Below are positions 1-10,102 of a DNA stretch of 64,000 nucleotides, piece after piece. Position 1 is the stretch's first letter. Each line of letters opens with the position of its first letter. The position numbers and the translations under genes were made by a program. This DNA comes from Bin80 sp965220935 (GTDB lineage Bacteria; Bacteroidota; Rhodothermia; Rhodothermales; Bin80). The notes under the pieces were generated by a model, which saw only the letters and a program-made list of their open reading frames with translations, was not told the DNA's origin and did not search any database. The stretch lies in the NCBI GenBank assembly GCA_965220935.1, contig OZ244857.1:3658001-3722000 (forward strand), written 5' to 3'.

Positions 1-2
1 TA

Positions 3-800
3 GCATTTCAATTAGGGGTAGAACGAAACGATTCGGAAGCATTCCGCTGGTACAAAAAAGGGGCGGAGCAAGGGGGCTTTCGCGACCGCAATTTAATGTA
101 GGGTTTCACTACTATCACGGAAAGTGGACAGAGCATGATTTGAATGAAGATTTTCGTTGGTTCAAAAAATCTGCTCTACAGGGGTATCCTGACGCAGAGG
201 CGTATCTCGGAGGTTGCTATTACAGTGGGTATGGCGTAAAACAGGATATTTCTCAAGCGTTACATTGGTGGAGAAAGGCCTCAGATCATGGGAATTTAGA
301 TGCCCAGGTTTCTATAGGAAATTGCTATGCAACTGGCAAGGGGGTACCTCAGGACCCTAAAGAATCTGCCCGTTGGTACAAGCATGCGGCTGATCAGGGA
401 GATCCTGAGGGACTAAACCAGCTCGCATTCGCTTATTCTGAGGGATTTGGTGTTCAAAAAAATGACACCAAAGCTTTACAGTTGTGGAAAAAGGCAGCCG
501 AGAATGGGCCATTCCTCCGCACAGCACAACCTCGGATATTTCTACAGTGAAGGAAAAGGGGGCACCATAGATCATGATAAGGCCATTTACTAGTATAGGA
601 AAAAGGCAGTTGATGTCAAACATGATTATCCTGAGGCTTTTGTCCTATGGAGTAAGGCTCGATCAGGGACATGACCAAGCACAGTCTTGTATTTTTATGG
701 TCGCTGCACAGAACAAAGTCCGTCGGAAGCGAAGCGCTGGTGGAAAAATCAGCCGACCAAGGGCACCCTCAAGCCATTGTGAGACTAGAAATGACTGCGA
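3..800 (+). pseudogene. Sel1-like repeat protein, broken, 5' end outside the window
   Basis: Sel1-like (SLR/TPR-related) repeats can be read across this stretch but only by changing frame. The first block (3-103) reads SEAFRWYKKGAEQGG and hits a stop at 101-103. The second (140-550) carries three or four clear units such as ALHWWRKASDHGNLDAQ and SARWYKHAADQGDPEGL. After about 510 the reading moves to another frame (AQHNLGYFYSEGKG), meets a TAG near 595, and goes on to a last unit near 730-800 that needs a further shift in a run of five A. SLR proteins are usually secreted or periplasmic scaffolds that bind partner proteins. With at least three frame changes and a stop I call it a pseudogene. 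The start of the gene lies upstream of the window. Confidence 0.8.
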
Positions 801-1155
801 AGCTCATTCAGAGCAACCTTGTTTGACGAGTAGAGACTATAGCAGTCTCCTTGGCGAATCTGATTTTATCAAGTGGACATCTAGTGATGGAATTATCGTC
901 ATGAATATGCCACTTCTCAAAGTTTTTCATTCAATGACTCGAGAAATCAACTTATGTGATATAGACCATCCCGAAAGTGATATTGCACGATCTTCGGCCT
1001 AAGCTCTGCGAGAGGTCAGCAATAGTGGGGATGACTCTGTTTGATAAATTGAAGATCGTTAAATCGCAACAAAAAATCTCTCTATCATCAAAGTTCATAA
1101 CTCGGGGCATTCAGCATGCTCAAATCGTATATGTGAGACCCAGCGTGTGGAACGA
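801..1155. other. No recognisable gene
   Basis: This stretch between the Sel1 remnant and the MITE has only short open frames with no recognisable domain. It is probably decayed sequence. Confidence 0.5.
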
Positions 1156-1161
1156 TAACTA

Positions 1162-1422
1162 GTGCCCGTCCAGAAAAGCATCTAACAGCGCTGAATCGCC
1201 TATTCTGTATGGGTTTATAGATTCAAAATAAACGTTATTTTGTTGCGAAGATTTTGCGGCCATTTTCTAGATTACGCGTTAGAGGTACCAAAAATGGGAG
1301 TTTTCAGTATACACCCTGTCATTTGTTACCTTGAATTCACACATCTTCAAGCGAAATGATCGGCGATAAATGTCATATAGAATAGGAACTTCAAAGAAAA
1401 TTTTCTATTTCTGGACGGACAC
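1162..1422 (+). mobile_element. 261-bp MITE-like element, copy 1
   Basis: The element begins GTGCCCGTCCAGAAA and ends TTTCTGGACGGACAC, so its ends are inverted repeats of about 15 bp with one mismatch. It is flanked on both sides by TAACTA (1156-1161 and 1423-1428), a 6-bp target duplication. A nearly identical copy of exactly the same length lies in the opposite orientation at 24575-24835. It has no open frame of note, so it would be moved by a transposase from elsewhere. It sits 37 bp upstream of the restriction-modification gene at 1460 and could carry promoter or terminator signals for it. Confidence 0.9.
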
Positions 1423-1459
1423 TAACTAGATTGCACTACGACAATAGAAGACCTACTAA

Positions 1460-4400
1460 ATGAATCAACACTCACAACTTACAGACATTCAGGATTTTGA
1501 TCAGCTCTTAAATTATTTGCATGATGACCTGGATTGGCCGATTTCATCGGATAGTTTTGAAGACGATTTCTTTGAGTACTCTTCGGAGGCGCTGGGACTG
1601 GATGCTCAGATCGCGGCTAAAATTCAGTCCATCAAGCGCCTACGCCCCCTTGCTGTGAATCAACCATGGGGGATCATTTTTATTGAGTTTGAACCCAAGC
1701 GCTTACCCATCCTTGCGCTGCGCAGAATTCTGAACCACTTTCTGATCAAGAGCCGTGTTACGACTGGCGGGCCAAAGTGGCACATAGAAGATCTTCTGTT
1801 TATTTCCAATTACGGACTATCTGAGCACCGGCAGATCACCTTTGCCCATTTCACCTCTCAGCGTGAAGGCGCTCCAACCTTGAAGGTCATTGACTGGAAC
1901 GAGCGCGATACCGCACTTCATCTTGAATACGTTGATCAGCAGCTGACCCAATATTTATCTTGGCCCTCGGACAAAGACCCCGACTCTTGGCGCAAACAGT
2001 GGAGCAAAGCCTTCACGCTCCAACATGGCCACGCAATTCGCACCTCCAAGGATCTATCGATCAGCTTGGCTGCTTTGGCCAGGCGCATTCGTGAGCGTGT
2101 CAAGTCCGCCTTGGAGGTCGAAACCGATTCGGGGTTTATCACTGGTCTACTGAAAACTTTTCAAGAGACCCTCGCGCATGACTTAACCCGTGATGCGTTT
2201 GCAGATATGGTCGCTCAAACCATCACTTACGGTTTACTCTCAGCGCGGATCACTGGTAAAGGCGACAGCACGGCAAAGGACTTAACCAGCCGGATGCGCA
2301 CGAACCCTCTGCTCCATGAGCTCATGGCCACATTTATGCATCTCAATGACACCGATCAGGCGTTGAACTTTGATGAGCTTGGGGTCAGTGAAGTCCAAGA
2401 TTTTTTGAGTCACACCGATATGGAGCCTGTCATTCGAGATTTCGGGGATCGAAATCCTCGCGAGGATCCTGTCATCCATTTTTATGAGAACTTCCTCGCC
2501 GAGTATGACCAAGAGCAAAAGGTAAAGCGGGGGGTCTTTTATACGCCGCGCCCTGTAGTGTTGTATATTGTTGAATCCATAGATGCGCTCTTACGGGATA
2601 CATTTGGGTTGAACGATGGATTAGCCGATACCTGCACTTGGGGCGAGATGGCACAGCGCAACAAGGACATCACCATTGCTGAAGGCGTTTCACCTGAAAG
2701 TCATTTTGTGCAGATTCTGGATCCTGCGACTGGAACCGGGACGTTTCTCGTGGAGGTGATTGATCGGATCTACCGCACATGTAAGAAAAAATGGGGGGGG
2801 GGATTTTCTGTCTTTATGGAACGAGTATGTCTCAGAGCATTTGCTACCAAGGTTGTACGGCTACGAGCTCCTCATGGCTCCGTATGTGATTGCTCACTTT
2901 AAGGTCAGCCTCAAACTTGTTGAAACGGGCTACACATTTGAGAACGCTCCGCGCGCAAGAATTTATCTCACCAATGCCCTGCATCCTGCACAAAATACAA
3001 AACAACTGTCGTTAGACTTTGCACTTCCAGCCTTGGCAAAGGAAAGGATTGAGGCGGATCAGGTCAAGCGCTCAACACGGTTCACGGTCATTTTAGGCAA
3101 TCCCCCCTACTCTGGCCATTCCGCCAATAAAGGAGCGTGGATCAAGAACCTGCTACATGGACGTACCGATGAGGGAAAGGTTGAAAACTACTTCAGCATT
3201 GGGGGTGGGTCGTTGAATGAAGTTCAAAAGAAATGGCTCTATGACGATTATGTCAAATTCATGCGGTTGGCCCATTGGCAGATTGAACGAACAGGGCAGG
3301 GCATTTTCGGCTTTATCACCAACCATGGATATTTGGATAACCCCACGTTTCGTGGAATGCGAGAGAGTCTAATTTCTACATTCTCTACGCAATATCTGTT
3401 AGATCTCCACGGTAACTCAAAGAAAAAGGAACGTTCGCCTGACGGCAGTAAAGACGAGAATGTCTTTGATATTCAGCAAGGTGTGGGAATTGGACTATTT
3501 GTTAAGGCTTCCGATCCGCCTAAATCCGTTCATTTTGATCTTTGGGGAAGCCGCGAAACGTCTGATCAACAAGGGAAATACGATTGCCTTGAAACCATCT
3601 GTGTGAATAGATTAACATGGAAAACGATCACCCCACAATTCCCTTATTTCTTTTTTATCCCCTATCCATATGAGCAAAAGTCAGCCTATGAACTCGGATG
3701 GTCGCTTACAGATTTTTTTTATCTCAGTTCTGTGGGCCTCTTGACTGCACGAGATAAGCTCACGATTCAATTTACAAAACACCACATGCAAAATGTGGTG
3801 GATCACTTTGCAAGTCTTGAGGTAGAGGAGGCACGGTCATTTTATCATCTTTCCAAAGATTCTGCAGATTGGAAAGTCGCATTAGCCCAGAAAGATATCA
3901 AGGACCATCAAGGCGAAGTGCGCCCCATTCTCTATCGTCCCTTTGATACGCGCTATACTTACTACACTGGAAAATCGCGGGGATTTATTTGTAGACCTAT
4001 ATCAGATATAATGCGTCATACACTCGGTGGCACCAATGTGGCGCTGGTGTTTTCAAGGCAGAATATTCCTCCTGATCCGCCCGTTATCAGCGTCATGGTG
4101 GCCGATACGATTGTAGATGGCCATGCCATTCACACATCAAATGGCATTGCGAATGTGGCGCCATTGTACGTACTTCCTGATCAGGGAAGCCTCCAACAAA
4201 AAGAGGTCAATATTAACCCCGACATTCGCGCCGAAATTGAAGCGATTGCCGATCATCCTCATCTTGGCATTCCTGATGAATACCAGATCTTTGACTATGT
4301 CTATGGCGCACTGCAATGCCCCGCCTATCAAGAGGCATATGCATCGTTTTTTAAGGAAGATTTTCCTCGTATCCCCAAACCAACAACCCCAGAAGAATTT

Positions 4401-4745
4401 TGGGATGTTTCTCACAAAGGGCGCCAGCTCCGACAACTGCATCTGTTTCAAACACTGAGCAACCTCCCGATTTGCTTTATCGGTGAGGGAAATCACATCG
4501 TTGACATTCCCAGATATAAAAATGGCCGCATCATGATCAACAAAACCCAAGGATTTGATGGGGTTCCACAGCAAGTCTGGACGTGTTATGTGGGCGGGTT
4601 TCAAGTGGCCCGAAAATGGCTAAAAGATCGCAAGGGACGTAAGCTAGAGCCTGATGATTTACAACGTTATACACGCATTCTCAGCATCCTCTATGAAACA
4701 GACCGAATTCGAAAAACAATCACGATGAATCTCTCTGTCAGTTAA
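1460..4745 (+). CDS. Type ISP/IIG-like restriction-modification protein, split by a G10 tract (phase-variable candidate)
   Basis: Two long frames overlap here: 1460-2902 and one open from about 2760 to 4745. Joined inside a G10 run (2793-2802) they give one protein of 1,094 residues. The first part ends in methyltransferase motif I, DPATGTGTFLVEVIDRIY, near residue 425. The second has the adenine-methyltransferase motif IV NPPYSGHS near residue 545 and the conserved block APYVIAHFKVSLKLVETGY. The long C-terminal part fits the target-recognition region of type ISP and related single-chain enzymes. I see no helicase motifs, and the N-terminal 350 residues are not recognisable to me as a nuclease, so cleavage is not shown. 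At G10 the frame ends at 2902; G9 or G12 would restore it. It could be a true switch, a fixed mutation or a sequencing error in the homopolymer. It is a solitary gene between a MITE and ychF. Confidence 0.8.
2793..2802 (+). repeat. G10 mononucleotide tract in the restriction-modification gene
   Basis: Ten consecutive G lie directly after methyltransferase motif I, at the point where the two open frames of the 1460-4745 gene must be joined. Removing one G, or adding two, fuses them. Poly-G tracts of this length are typical slipped-strand switches. Confidence 0.85.
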
Positions 4746-4931
4746 AACTGACTCTCGGTAGTGGTCAAAATCGGCCGTCCTAAAATGAGATGCAAGGTGG
4801 AGATAAGGTTAACATTCTATCGTCATGGATGTCTCAATCACCATTATCTGGCGAGCTGATTTATTATCAATGCGACAAATCTACTATGTATATTTCTTCT
4901 AATCATAAATAAGCAGAGTCTACATTTGGCT

Positions 4932-6029
4932 TCATACATTGAACCTAAAGTGGATGACGTCACCATCCTGAATAACATAATCTTTCCCTTCCGAACGCAT
5001 GATCCCGGCCGCTCGCGCAGCAGCTTCGGAGCCTACTTGGATCAAATCCTTGATATGTACGGTATCTGCTCTAATGAATCCTCTCTCAAAATCACTATGT
5101 ATCAGACCTCCAGCTTGCGGGGCGGTCACTCCTTTGGGCACCGTCCATGCACGAGTTTCATTCGGTCCATGAGTAAAGAATGTGATTAAGTTTAATAAAG
5201 AATAGGCGGCGTGAATCAATTGATGTAATCCATCGCTAATCAAACCTTCACTGACAAGAAAGAGTTGTTTTTCTTCGTCATCCAAGTCCGTTAATTGAGA
5301 TTCAAATTCGGCGCTGATCACAATAGACTCGGCCTGTTCAGTGTTAGCAATGCTTTCAACCTGCTTTGACCAGTCATTCCCTTGAGATATGTCTGACTCG
5401 CTAACATTAGCAACATATAATACTGGGCGACTCGTGAGTAAGCAGAGTTCTTTTATATAGCGTTGGTCTTTTGTGGAGAGTGGATGAAGAAGCCTCACGG
5501 GAATTGCCTCTGACAAATGAGATACAATCCGCGCCCCAAGCGCCGCTCGTGCCACAGCGTCGGGGAATCCACTTTTTGCTGCTTTTTCCCATTTTTCCTT
5601 GAAGCGCTCTGCGGTTTCTAAATCTTTTAGCAATAGTTCAGTCTGGATGATCTCTATATCTCGCTGAGGATCTACATTGCCCTCCACATGTGTTATTTCT
5701 GATGCATCAAAACATCGAACAACATGCACAATGGCATCTACCTGCCGTATATGGCCTAGAAAAGCATTGCCCAATCCCTCCCCACGCGATGCTCCTGCAA
5801 CTAGGCCAGCAATATCAACAAACTCAATGGTGGTTGGAACAACGTTGTCTGACGGGGAAACAGCAACCAGCTGTTCAAGCCGCTGATCTGGGACGGGGAT
5901 AATTCCCCGATTTGGCTCAATGGTGCAGAACGGATAATTGGCCGCGGCCGCTCCAACACCGCTCAGGGCATTGAAGAGGGTTGACTTTCCAATATTTGGC
6001 AACCCAACGATTCCACAGTTCAGGGGCAT
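4932..6029 (-). CDS. ychF: Redox-regulated ATPase/GTPase YchF (OLA1 family)
   Basis: A full-length 365-residue YchF, a TRAFAC-class P-loop protein that in other bacteria binds ribosomes, prefers ATP and modulates translation under oxidative stress. The N-terminus MPLNCGIVGLPNIGKST has the family's P-loop, with NIGKST typical of YchF. Switch regions follow: YPFCTIEPN near residue 33 and VDIAGLVAGASRGEGLGN near residue 72. Next come the helical insertion and a C-terminal TGS domain (about residues 280-365, including TWTVPKG-like and KDYVIQDGDVIHFRFNV). The length matches the family. It is transcribed towards the restriction-modification gene and looks like an ancestral chromosomal gene in a region otherwise full of transferred DNA. 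Confidence 0.97.
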   Translation of the reverse strand: MPLNCGIVGLPNIGKSTLFNALSGVGAAAANYPFCTIEPNRGIIPVPDQRLEQLVAVSPSDNVVPTTIEFVDIAGLVAGASRGEGLGNAFLGHIRQVDAIVHVVRCFDASEITHVEGNVDPQRDIEIIQTELLLKDLETAERFKEKWEKAAKSGFPDAVARAALGARIVSHLSEAIPVRLLHPLSTKDQRYIKELCLLTSRPVLYVANVSESDISQGNDWSKQVESIANTEQAESIVISAEFESQLTDLDDEEKQLFLVSEGLISDGLHQLIHAAYSLLNLITFFTHGPNETRAWTVPKGVTAPQAGGLIHSDFERGFIRADTVHIKDLIQVGSEAAARAAGIMRSEGKDYVIQDGDVIHFRFNV

Positions 6030-6478
6030 CTACTCTGGAAATCATTATCTAAATGACCGACAGAAGCATTCTGTCTACATGAGTATTCTATGATTTGCAT
6101 CATACGGTTTTTGTAAAGATATGCCGCGTGTGATGAGGTCTCAATTCTATTGCTACTAACGAGGCAGATTATCCCCAGACTTGTCTTTAATCCTCGTGTT
6201 GAGTAGAGAAAAGTGTTGGAAATGAGAATCCATAAAAGACTTGAAACAATATTCTAACACTCTATCATGACTAATCTGGATGATAGAGTAGGATCTGGTA
6301 CTACTGAAATTTCCAGCATAATTTTGAATCAGGAAAAACACCTATATCTGCGGGCAATATCATAATTGTAAATCATACTAAAGATATACTAGTAATCAAT
6401 AGGATGGATTGATTTTAACAAAGTGATAAAAGCCTTGGCTGAATGCCAATTCATAATACGAGGATTTTGAAAGTTGTT
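6030..6478. other. AT-rich intergenic region
   Basis: About 450 bp upstream of ychF. I see no credible gene; it should contain the ychF promoter and the end of the decayed abiE locus. Confidence 0.5.
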
Positions 6479-7410
6479 TTATTGATCAACCTTAGCTTCC
6501 CATGGAAGATTACAGTAAAACTCCAGAGACTTCTCAAAACAGATTTCAAATTCTGGAATATCTGTGATCTCTAACTTCAATGAGGTCCACCCAGCTTTAC
6601 ATCGGCGTAAGATTTCTGGATTATCAAGAGAATCTGGTCTAGGAGTAATTCCACGAGCTTTACTTTTTTCCTTAAGTCCATTTAAAATGAGTACCATTGT
6701 GTCAGCATCAATTGATTGGTGATCAACAATTCGGCTCAATCGTAGATATCCTGGGGCGGCGTCTCTGTCGTGGAATTTGTTGTAGAATAGCACGGTACTT
6801 TTCCGCAATGAGATCAACTAAACTATATGCAAGTAAATCATGTTCACCTGTGAGTCTAAGAATTTGTACTTGTTTGAGTGATGGTTCATTAAAAGAAATA
6901 TCAATTTCAACTATAATATTCGTGGGTTGTCCTCTTTTCAAAGACGTTTCTTGTGGAGTACTCCGCTTTGCCGAAGTCACTTTCAACTTCACTGCTGGGA
7001 ATCTTGCCGTTGAATAGGAATCCTGGGAGGAAATCGTTTTGCTGAATGAGTCTGTACGATGAGATCTGCGTAACCGAGTATTGCGGCGGCCACGGGAAAC
7101 CCTTGATCTAATCTTTGTCTGATTATTTCATCACTATCATTAGTAGCATCAACAATGGTGGTCAAGTCAATGTCTGTCGTATGTCTTGGCTACTGTAGGC
7201 AAGCCCCATAAGTATTCCACCCCTCAAGAACATTTTCGTATCTAGTAGTACGGTTGTGGCGATAGTATTAAATACAATTTCTATAGTCTGTCTCTGTTGA
7301 TAGACGACAGTATCATTTCGAGATTTATTGACCCACCCGGCAATGTCTATTTCTATGAGATGATCAAACATTGATTGAAAGCATCCATATTTCTGAGTAA
7401 GTAGATGCAA
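6479..7410 (-). pseudogene. abiEii: AbiEii-like nucleotidyltransferase toxin, frameshifted
   Basis: Several frames on the minus strand together give an AbiEii/DUF1814 nucleotidyltransferase. The first (from 7410, or the ATG at 7371) ends in FLRGGILMGLAYSS, equivalent to the family's FLKGGT motif. In the next frame follows RHTTDIDLTTIVDATN (RC of about 7130-7190), matching the T-D-I-D-L metal-binding signature. The reading then moves to the 6723-6992 frame (YSLVDLIAEKYRAILQQ, the conserved EK-R-LLQQ helix) and finally to the 6479-6817 frame. At least three frameshifts are needed, so no full toxin can be made. In AbiE systems (type IV toxin-antitoxin, phage abortive infection) this partner transfers nucleotides onto RNA targets and follows abiEi, as here. 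Confidence 0.8.
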
Positions 7411-8193
7411 ATTCTTTGCTAGGATCTAGTTTACGACTTCCACCTCTCTGAGATAATATTTTCCATTTTTCAATGAGGGTATGCTCCAAACCAAGATATT
7501 CCTGAAAAATATAGCCAGCACGACTCTTGGCGGTTACACTGGAACTTGAATCAATGACTGGAACGATTTGGCTCAGATAAGTCATGCCATGTTCTTCACA
7601 TACCTCAAGCACATGTGACATTCCACCACACAAATTAGGTTTTTGGAACATATCTAAAAAGGTTTGTCCGATTGTAGAGATCCGCATATTAGTCTCTCGA
7701 TTCATTAAGGAGACACCTAATGATTTGGTCGTATATATCTGGATACTCCGTCCACGCACAAGTTTAGGATGCTCCATTACATTGAGGGGAAAGAGTTCTG
7801 TGTGATCTCCATCTAAGATTTTTTGACGGTACTGGCGTAATACATTTTGCCAAGCACTTCGCTCTGGACGTGTTAGCATCAGACTCTTTGGACTCCGATT
7901 TGTTAACCCCCAACGTTGCATTGCCGACAGGTGAGAAACGTAACACGGTGGATCAACGAGACAAACCATTTCCTCCGCTGGACCGTAAGAACACGTAGGG
8001 CACGCTTCCCGTAGTCCTGATCATTTCTAATAATATCCATATGATGTAGAATGTCCTTTAGTCGAAAATCATCATCACGATCAGGCTTTTTATTTCTTAG
8101 ATACAGCTTCTTGGCAGGTGCTAACTCATAGAGGTTAAGGATTAAAGCGAAAAATTCAAAAGGTTGAATGATCGGCCTACCGTACTCCTTCAA
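7364..8193 (-). pseudogene. abiEi: AbiEi-like antitoxin/transcription regulator, frameshifted
   Basis: The N-terminal part (8193 to about 7965) runs into a frameshift near 7965, after which the second frame (7969-7364) continues with EEMVCLVDPPCYVSHLSAMQ, the conserved VDP-YVS-LSA block at the start of the AbiEi C-terminal domain, followed by RWGLTNRSPKSLMLTRP. Without the shift the product would be about 275 residues, the usual AbiEi size. AbiEi neutralises AbiEii and represses its own operon. The 3' end overlaps the abiEii remnant by tens of bases, the normal bicistronic layout. Both genes being broken points to loss of the whole module. Confidence 0.75.
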
Positions 8194-8253
8194 ATTAGAT
8201 GCAAGATGCTCTAGTTGGTTTGGGTGGATAAATTATTTTTGGCATGTATAATT

Positions 8254-8282
8254 CTCATCTTTGTCCTAAGGACAAAGATGAG
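8254..8282. promoter_or_regulatory. 14-bp palindrome upstream of abiE, candidate AbiEi operator
   Basis: CTCATCTTTGTCC and GGACAAAGATGAG form a perfect inverted repeat around TAA, centred about 75 bp upstream of the abiEi start. No T-run follows on either side, so it is less likely to be a terminator. AbiEi proteins are known to bind inverted repeats in their own promoter; linking this repeat to that role is inference. Confidence 0.45.
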
Positions 8283-8860
8283 AGTTACACTAAAGAACAT
8301 CAAATAAGTTCATTGTGAAATGACCTTATATAAGGTTGGCCTCCACGCAAACAGACAGTGCTGTGCTAAATCAGAGTATGTAGAAAGGGCAGAAACTCCG
8401 ATATTAAGTAAGAAAAGATGGCATTAGCGATACGGGTAGGCACTTCAATTAGAATAATCAGAAGACTTGATTAGACTATATATTAAGAACTTAGACATGT
8501 GGAACATGAACCCAACTATTCAAGCCATTTATCTGGAGTAGTTATATATTCCCCGATTAGAATTAATGCTAAAGAGCGGATGATTAGGACAGTCGCTTCA
8601 GCACCGTTCAGAGCAAGCAAGAAAATTGTGATTCCATATAGGGCCTACGAAGATTCCAATAGTGAAGTGATGCTGCTACCCTAATGAACTTTAAGTCGTG
8701 ATTAAAGACACATACACCGATTCAAAGTAATTTGAAATTGATGAGATGTGATTTTTATTGTTGTTCAACCACATTCAGATTCAGATCTTGAGATGAGGTA
8801 CCCACATTGATAAGAGAGTGCTCAAAGAATTACAATCTGGATTTAATCGCGGTTGAGTCA
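8283..8860. other. Intergenic region downstream of the AlbA_2 gene
   Basis: About 580 bp between the end of the AlbA_2/GHKL gene and the abiE operator. A 61-codon open frame at 8499-8684 has no domain and I do not support it as a gene. Nothing else recognisable. Confidence 0.45.
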
Positions 8861-10102
8861 TCAACTAGTTTTCGCCGAGTAAATCGTCAACAGTAGTTCA
8901 GAATCATCAATAAGCTGGTAAACTGGCTTTTTGCCTGAGAGCTGATTGCTCTGATCCATGATGATCCGAACCCCATCTCCTCTCTTGTCCATATAGTAAT
9001 CTCTTCCCACATCACCAACAGATTGTGCCACCGGTGTCTCAGCAAGTAAACTGGTCATTAATTCATTCCGTGTTGATTGACGAAGGTGAATACTGTCAAC
9101 GGTAATGGTATTTGGTAAAGACCCCGGTGAGTAAATCTCTAAGCGATCATCAAACATGAAAAACCGAATCTTTGATCCATAAACAGAATAATCCCGGTGA
9201 GCGACTGCGTTGACAACAGCTTCAAATACAGATAGATCACTGAACTGGGGCCTTTCTGAACGATAAGGATTCTTTACTGCTCCGACAGTCTGGTTCTTTC
9301 TGAAGAAAGCCATTGCATCTTCAATCTGCCGATCAAGTGGACCCCGAATCCTTTGCGCATCAATTTGGAAATTAGAATCTTGCCTCACACCCCTATATCT
9401 CACAGCTTCAATGAATGCATTGGGCAGAAAACTCTCTGGATGCATGCAACAAAATAAGATCCCCGCCACAGAGGCAACTGTGGAGCGGTTTTCGGCGGTT
9501 ACTAAAAGAGAACGTTTCAAAAGAACAACATCCTTTGATTCATCTGAACGGGTCGTATACCTTTGCCATAACTCTTGATTTAAGTCATTTATGCTTGATC
9601 TGGGTACGGGTTGCTCTTCAAATCTTATCATTCTAGATTGGCTACGTTGTTGAAACATACGAGCAAGAAGTTCTGGAGACATTTCCCGAACTGAGCTACC
9701 TTGTCGATAGAAATAGCCTCCAGAGCTCCTGTGAATAAAAAGACTGCGCGGAATCTCTATCTTGAAAACTATCTGTTTAGTGCCTGTACTATCTGGAAGT
9801 GCTATGCGATAAAATCTATATATGACCGGAGGAGTGATACTATCATTACATATTTCAAAAATATAACGATCAACAGTATCCAAAAATTTGCGGGGGATTC
9901 CAGTGATCTCACGCGTCTTGTCCTCCACTCCCAGAACGATGATACCAGCGGTTGAATTGGCCATTGCAGCAATCTCATTCGCTAGTTTATCACGCGATGG
10001 TCCAACAATCTGATTCCCTCTGAACCTCACTGACTTCAGTTCAAGCACACTATCCTCTCCAAACTGTATCTGCTGCAATAATTCTTCTTGGCGATTGAAC
10101 AT
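8861..10102 (-). CDS. Schlafen AlbA_2 / GHKL-ATPase-like protein (RecG-related helicase-like family)
   Basis: A 413-residue protein with an N-terminal AlbA_2 (Schlafen-type, AAA_4) domain: the block GEDSVLELKSVRF at residues 16-28, then ANEIAAMANSTAGIIVLGVED around 41-61 and YFYRQGSSVREMS around 130. The second half has the C-terminal ATPase-like domain of this family (HATPase_c_4), with VFEAVVNAVAHRDYSVYG and RLEIYSPGSLPNTITVDS near residues 290-340. These proteins are often annotated as ATP-dependent helicases or transcriptional regulators without proof and occur in defence loci. Its start codon shares one base with the stop of the upstream PHP-ATPase gene (TGATG at 10102), so the two are translationally coupled. 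Cytoplasmic; the substrate is unknown. Confidence 0.8.
   Translation of the reverse strand: MFNRQEELLQQIQFGEDSVLELKSVRFRGNQIVGPSRDKLANEIAAMANSTAGIIVLGVEDKTREITGIPRKFLDTVDRYIFEICNDSITPPVIYRFYRIALPDSTGTKQIVFKIEIPRSLFIHRSSGGYFYRQGSSVREMSPELLARMFQQRSQSRMIRFEEQPVPRSSINDLNQELWQRYTTRSDESKDVVLLKRSLLVTAENRSTVASVAGILFCCMHPESFLPNAFIEAVRYRGVRQDSNFQIDAQRIRGPLDRQIEDAMAFFRKNQTVGAVKNPYRSERPQFSDLSVFEAVVNAVAHRDYSVYGSKIRFFMFDDRLEIYSPGSLPNTITVDSIHLRQSTRNELMTSLLAETPVAQSVGDVGRDYYMDKRGDGVRIIMDQSNQLSGKKPVYQLIDDSELLLTIYSAKTS

Noticed and set aside
574..1002. Open frame of 142 codons after the Sel1 block
   Set aside because: Its translation has no repeat signature; the Sel1 repeats are in the other frames, so it is a shadow.
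3780..3806. Hairpin ACCACAT/ATGTGGT
   Set aside because: It lies inside the coding part of the restriction-modification gene and is explained by the protein sequence.
6169..6177. Another DnaA-box-like TTATCCCCA outside the nusB-moeA gap
   Set aside because: Single imperfect site without a cluster; shows that one-mismatch boxes occur by chance.
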